From Paralithodes platypus (Eukaryota > Arthropoda > Malacostraca > Decapoda > Lithodidae), in contig CM064560.1 of the NCBI GenBank assembly GCA_032716605.1, positions 11,623,083 to 11,687,082 of the forward strand: 64,000 nucleotides of DNA, in the 5' to 3' direction. Below the pieces are notes generated by a model. The model had not been told where the DNA came from. It saw nothing but the letters and a program-made list of their open reading frames with translations, and did no database searches. Shown piece after piece: positions 60,527 to 64,000 of this stretch. Position 1 is the first letter of the stretch, and every line of letters begins with the position of its first letter. The position numbers and the translations under genes are program-made.

Positions 60527-60996
60527 GCGGCCTAGGCGGTTTATTTATATGTACCGCCCAGCGGGGTGTTTTTAGCCAAAATAGGGCTGTTTACGTGATC
60601 ATTTTCATGCCTAAATAAGACCCAGAACGTAAAACAAGTATCTATCCCTGAAAGGGCATAAACAGAGCTTTCGAATGACACCATAACGATCCTTTTATGA
60701 TGGCTAGTTTTCTTACAATAACCGTGCAACGCGAGTGCAAAAAGCATGTAATTAGGCACTTTCCCCATACAATTCCGTATATAGCGAGTGAGAGAGGGAG
60801 GGAGGAGGTGGGATTCGTGTCAGTAGGTTCGCCGCGGTGGTCTGGAGCAGTCATACGCTCGCTACTCTCCTGCCACCACTTGTCTCTCTCTCTCAGCAAC
60901 ATTACGTGCTGAAATTGCCACACGACCTATGTCGAGCGCTGCCACATAGTCCAGCTTTATTTAACTCGACTTATGTTGCGCGCCGACAGTTAAGGG
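60527..60996. mobile_element. TTAA-flanked MITE 2, same family and orientation as MITE 1
   Basis: 470 bp between TTAA (60523-60526) and TTAA (60997-61000). It is collinear with MITE 1 (same CATGCCTAAATAAGACCCAG and AGCAACATTACGTGCTGAAA blocks) but clearly diverged, so it is a separate insertion and not a recent duplication. Confidence 0.75.
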
Positions 60997-61192
60997 TTAA
61001 ACTAACCGTCATTTCGTCTACTGTGTATTTCGCCGACGCCGATCGATAGTACCGGTACAGGAAAACAACAACGATTGTAAGGTTCACCAAACGGTTTGTT
61101 TAAGTGTATTATGGTAAGTAGGCTACTGACAATTCCATTTGTTACTGTATTAAGGCATCTAGAGTCTTGTATAGGGTCTAGAGACCGATTAA

Positions 61193-61771
61193 CCCGGGAA
61201 CTACGGGGAGACTCTTAAGAGTTCCCCCGGCGGACTGCGGGGAGACTCTTATGAGTGAGTGCCAAAAAAAATCAACTTTTGACATCGAAAAAAAAAAAAA
61301 AAAAAAAAAAAATTGGGCCCCTGGGCCATGCAAAATCTCAGTCCTCTACCTCCCCTCCTTCCCCACTTTCCTCCTCTCCTTCAGTTATCACCTATTTTCC
61401 CTGTTATTCCCTTATTCTGAGGTATATTTTCGTGCTAACATTAGCGAGTTGCAAGCAGGGTGTTGTCATCACTGATGGCAAGCGAGTGCAAGAGAGAGAG
61501 AGAGAGTATCGATCGACTGTGTCTCTGTGGCTTGCCTCACCCATACATTATACAACTCGCGGGCTATATCTCCGATTTTGATCATCCAAACGCTGTTTTC
61601 ACTCGTTTTATTGTTGTTTCAGGTTAATACCTTTATAATCAACCCATAATAGGCGCATATGGATAAGTATTAATGCTATTAATGGCACAATGTATATTTT
61701 AGTGACGGAAACACCTCAAATACGTCAGCACAGGGGGACGTTTCCAATTACCCCCATGCGCACTTCAGAGG
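61193..61771. mobile_element. Possible third TTAA-flanked element
   Basis: Bounded by TTAA at 61189-61192 and 61772-61775. The ends (CCCGGGAACTACGGGG and, as reverse complement, CCTCTGAAGTGCGCATGGGG) are only partly alike. Inside are two near copies of CGGGGAGACTCTTA(A/T)GAG (61205-61255), a long A run (61288-61312) and a pyrimidine-rich stretch. Weak support. Confidence 0.4.
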
Positions 61772-61933
61772 TTAATATGAATAGTGCATGAATTCGTCAA
61801 CAACAAAAGACCTTGGCGCCGTCTTTGAAGCCTTTGAAGGCCGTTTTTGGTGGTCGTTTCGATCTTCAGTAATTTTGCGGTTTCGTACTGGCAGTTCCCC
61901 CCAATTAGTACGAAAGAGCGGGGATTTACTGTA

Positions 61934-62640
61934 GTTGATAGATCCGAAGATAGGCGTATTATGACCTCATCACGTGAGTTTTGGAGTGATTGCATAGTGG
62001 GACGTTGTTGAAAACAAGCTGAATAGTGTAAGGTAGAGTCATCAGCATATGAGTGGAACGGAATAGAGGTACATTTAAGCAGATCATTAATGAATATTAG
62101 AAATATAACTGGAGATAGGACAAAGCCTTGAGGAACACCGGAGTTGATAAGTTGAGGAAGTGAGCGATGGCCGTCCACAACCGAAGCTATGGAATGGCCA
62201 GTAATGAATTAAGAGATAAAGGCACAGATAGAGGGATAGAAGCCAAAGGAGAGTAGTTTGGAAGTAAGTGATTCGTGCCAAACTCTATCGATTTCAATAT
62301 GTCTAGGAAAGGTCTCACCGTAATCCCGAAAGGAGAATGGCCAAGATTTAGTAAGACAAGAAAGGATATCACCAGTAGACCGTCCTTTAAGGAAATCATA
62401 CTGGCGATCTGAAAGAAGATTATGGGAAGAAAAATGCTTAAATAATTTTGAGTTAAGAGCATATTAAAAAAAATTAAGATGCAAGAAATTAAAGCAGTTG
62501 GACAATAGATGGAGGTTTGAGACCGGTCACCCTTCTTTCGGACAGGTTGAATGAGGGCAAACTTCCAGCAAGAAGAGAAAATGTTAGAGAACAGGCAGAG
62601 ACGAAATAGTTTGACTAGGCAGGGAGTCCGCATGGAAGCA
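61934..62640 (-). pseudogene. LINE 2, upstream piece (RT)
   Basis: The minus-strand frame 62178-61765 has INSGVPQGFVLSPVIFLIFI and HSYADDSTLHYS, equivalent to the catalytic region of LINE 1. The frame at 62633-62187 has FALIQPVRKKGDRSQTS and other RT finger blocks with frame errors. It stops abruptly near 62640 at a T-rich run. Interrupted at its 3' side by the DNA transposon. Confidence 0.82.
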
Positions 62641-62852
62641 TTTTTTTTTTAGTACTACAAGACTAACGCCATAAGGACCGTACGCTCAAGTACTGTATGT
62701 TAGAAATATATACGAGTGTAACAGTACTAACTTGTAAGGTAATTATTGAACACAGTTGAGTAAATAATCTAACTCCCCAAGTAAGTATCTGGTACAGCAA
62801 ATTTGTAAAGTGAATATGTACATATGAGGTCCAATAAAGGATTTTTTTTTTG

Positions 62853-63298
62853 TTCTATATTCCAACTACTCCCTCTCGGGCCTATGCCCGAGAGGGAGTA
62901 GTTGGAATATAGAAAAAAAAAGAACCTTTCAACCATTGTACATTGAACGGTGAAGCCGTGAGGTCTCGTTCCAGTCTAGGGGGTGAGACATGTGAAGCAC
63001 TTTTAGCTGCAACCAGCCCTTGCAATCTTGCCTTCGCAGGATGCATGGGGCTTAGTTGCCAACTCATGGCCCCAAGCAGCCCCATCTCTGAAGCTGCCTC
63101 GCTCCAGTGCTTCACTGTCTCATCTCTTAGACTTGGACCCTCACTCTCCGAATGCCACCTATTGAGCAATGAACTCACTAGGTATTCCCCCCCCCCCCCC
63201 CCCGTAGCCAATAATATCTTCCCATTGACATATCGGGATTCGAACCCGGGTCCATTAGATTACCAGTCCAGTGGCAAGGCCACTCCACCACACCTCCC
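62853..63298 (-). mobile_element. tRNA-derived SINE with inverted tail
   Basis: Minus strand 5'-3': a tRNA-like head with A box TGGTGGAGTGG (63290-63280) and B box GGTTCGAATCC (63246-63236). A poly-G run follows (63203-63186), then a body matching the SINE at 52958-53331 (CCTAGTGAGTTCATTGCTCA, GTGGCATTCGGAGAGTGAGG, GACCTCACGGCTTCACCG). The tail region is a 29-bp perfect inverted repeat (62853-62881 and 62886-62914) with a 4-bp spacer, made of the SINE 3' end in both orientations. It would be Pol III transcribed and mobilised by a LINE. Not a functional tRNA gene. Confidence 0.8.
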
Positions 63299-64000
63299 CT
63301 CCAAGTGTACCCCTTTGGCTGCTGTATTGTCTGACAGTTGAGTCACAACAGTAGTGCTCACTGGTGGTCATATATTCGAGGTTTTGTCTTCTAAATCAGA
63401 CTTAATTACTCAGATTAATACATAATACAAGTTTCATTGGAGTGATTTGTTTGTATTGCTATTATCCAGCTTATCCGGCCGTTTAAGATATATATCCGGC
63501 CGGTTTCCGGATAATTGCAATATCCGGCCCGGATTTCCGGCCGGATACGTTATCAAGTGCACCCCTACATTTCTGATTATAAATGTCTATACATAAATTA
63601 CAAAACTTTATATACTCTTTATTAAAACACATTAAGTTCTATCCAAATATCAATTCATATAGTTATAATTGCATAAAGAAAAACATAGGGGGTCCATGAA
63701 TTGTTATGGGTGGGCTAGAGACTATGGTATCCGAGTGTACCTACATACGAGTACAGCTGTTACAGACTTGGTTTGTTAGAATATTGGTAAGACACTATAG
63801 AAATAATACCGGTATGTAATATGTACATTCTATTCATTACACTTATTCTTGATACTTTATAAGTGACAACATAAAAAATAAAGGGTTTATAAGTAGAATG
63901 ATCTATGTAAAACCTTTTTTCTTAAAGTAAATTAGCAAAACATATTCCATAAAGCTAGTATGATATAAAATATAAAAATTGAATAGCATTGAGCATTTTA
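63299..64000. other. Unassigned AT-rich sequence with CCGG-rich motif
   Basis: 63466-63555 contains several copies of TATCCGGCCGGAT-like sequence in both orientations, followed by GTGCACCCCTA, which resembles the end of some hAT transposons. No coding block or partner end is seen in the window, apart from the similar motif near 55300. Confidence 0.4.

Larger units (their letters stand above)
59414..61931. mobile_element. TA-flanked DNA transposon (pogo/Tigger- or mariner-like), non-autonomous
   Basis: 2518 bp between TA duplications (59412-59413 and 61932-61933). Terminal inverted repeats are CAGTAAAACCCTGCGTCTTT at the left and CAGTAAATCCCCGCTCTTTC as reverse complement of the right end, about 28 bp each. 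CAGTA termini and a TA target fit the Tc1/mariner-pogo superfamily. No transposase is visible. The interior contains two clear and one possible TTAA-flanked insertion. Excision in silico restores the LINE 2 reading frame across the site (LSSDLST then IYDWGRENL). Confidence 0.88.

Noticed and set aside
63236..63290. A and B box sequences suggesting a functional tRNA gene
   Set aside because: The acceptor and T arms do not close into a clear cloverleaf, and the sequence continues into a SINE body shared with 52958-53331.

Overview
The window looks like animal nuclear DNA, most likely from an arthropod and possibly a decapod crustacean. The pointers are three phase-compatible minus-strand exons of a classic (type III, N-cadherin-like) cadherin, dense nested retroelements (BEL/Pao, Ty3/gypsy, CR1/L2-like, RTE and Jockey/Daphne-like LINEs), tRNA-derived SINEs, and a large satellite block. 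The organism call is inference. No bacterial operons, CRISPR arrays or complete host genes are visible.

Region by region. 1-1557 is a noisy stretch of a 147-bp satellite. 1558-5829 is old debris with a small tandem repeat and a decayed minus-strand BEL/Pao pol (protease, RT, RNase H). It is cut at 5829 by a complete LTR retrotransposon on the plus strand (5830-13896, 4-bp target duplication). 13897-16182 is a LINE with a signal-peptide-like start and a 2A-like motif in ORF1, duplicated zinc fingers and an endonuclease. It is cut at 16182 by two further, minus-strand members of the same LTR family arranged LTR-internal-LTR-internal (16183-28167) and ending at a 100-N gap. 28268-about 46600 is roughly 125 monomers of the 147-bp satellite with higher-order structure. 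It ends in a fold-back and runs into a second, diverged repeat (about 46611-47040).

47041-51110 holds the cadherin exons, a (TA)n tract, a cluster of palindromes, and a degenerate array that repeats the start of one cadherin exon. 51117-54316 holds two head-to-head RTE LINEs, one carrying a SINE with a 5-bp target duplication. 56011-59090 is a nearly intact EN-RT LINE. A second related LINE (about 59190-62640) is split by a TA-flanked DNA transposon (59414-61931) that itself contains two or three TTAA-flanked MITEs. A tRNA-derived SINE (62853-63298) and unassigned sequence close the window.

The most notable points are these. (1) The LTR family has gypsy-type domains but integrase upstream of RT, as in Gmr1-like elements. 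All three copies share one deletion that removes the RT/RNase H core, so the family here is non-autonomous. (2) The LINE ORF1 carries a 2A-like ribosome-skipping motif behind a hydrophobic N-terminus. (3) The satellite monomer is nucleosome-core sized, has a GTAC dyad, is organised in units of about 25-27 monomers, and shows fold-backs at that dyad. (4) An intron of the cadherin gene contains decaying copies of an exon's 5' end with its splice acceptor. Several tracts (1-1557, about 5830-6550, about 24500-27500) look error-rich, so frameshifts there may be assembly artefacts.
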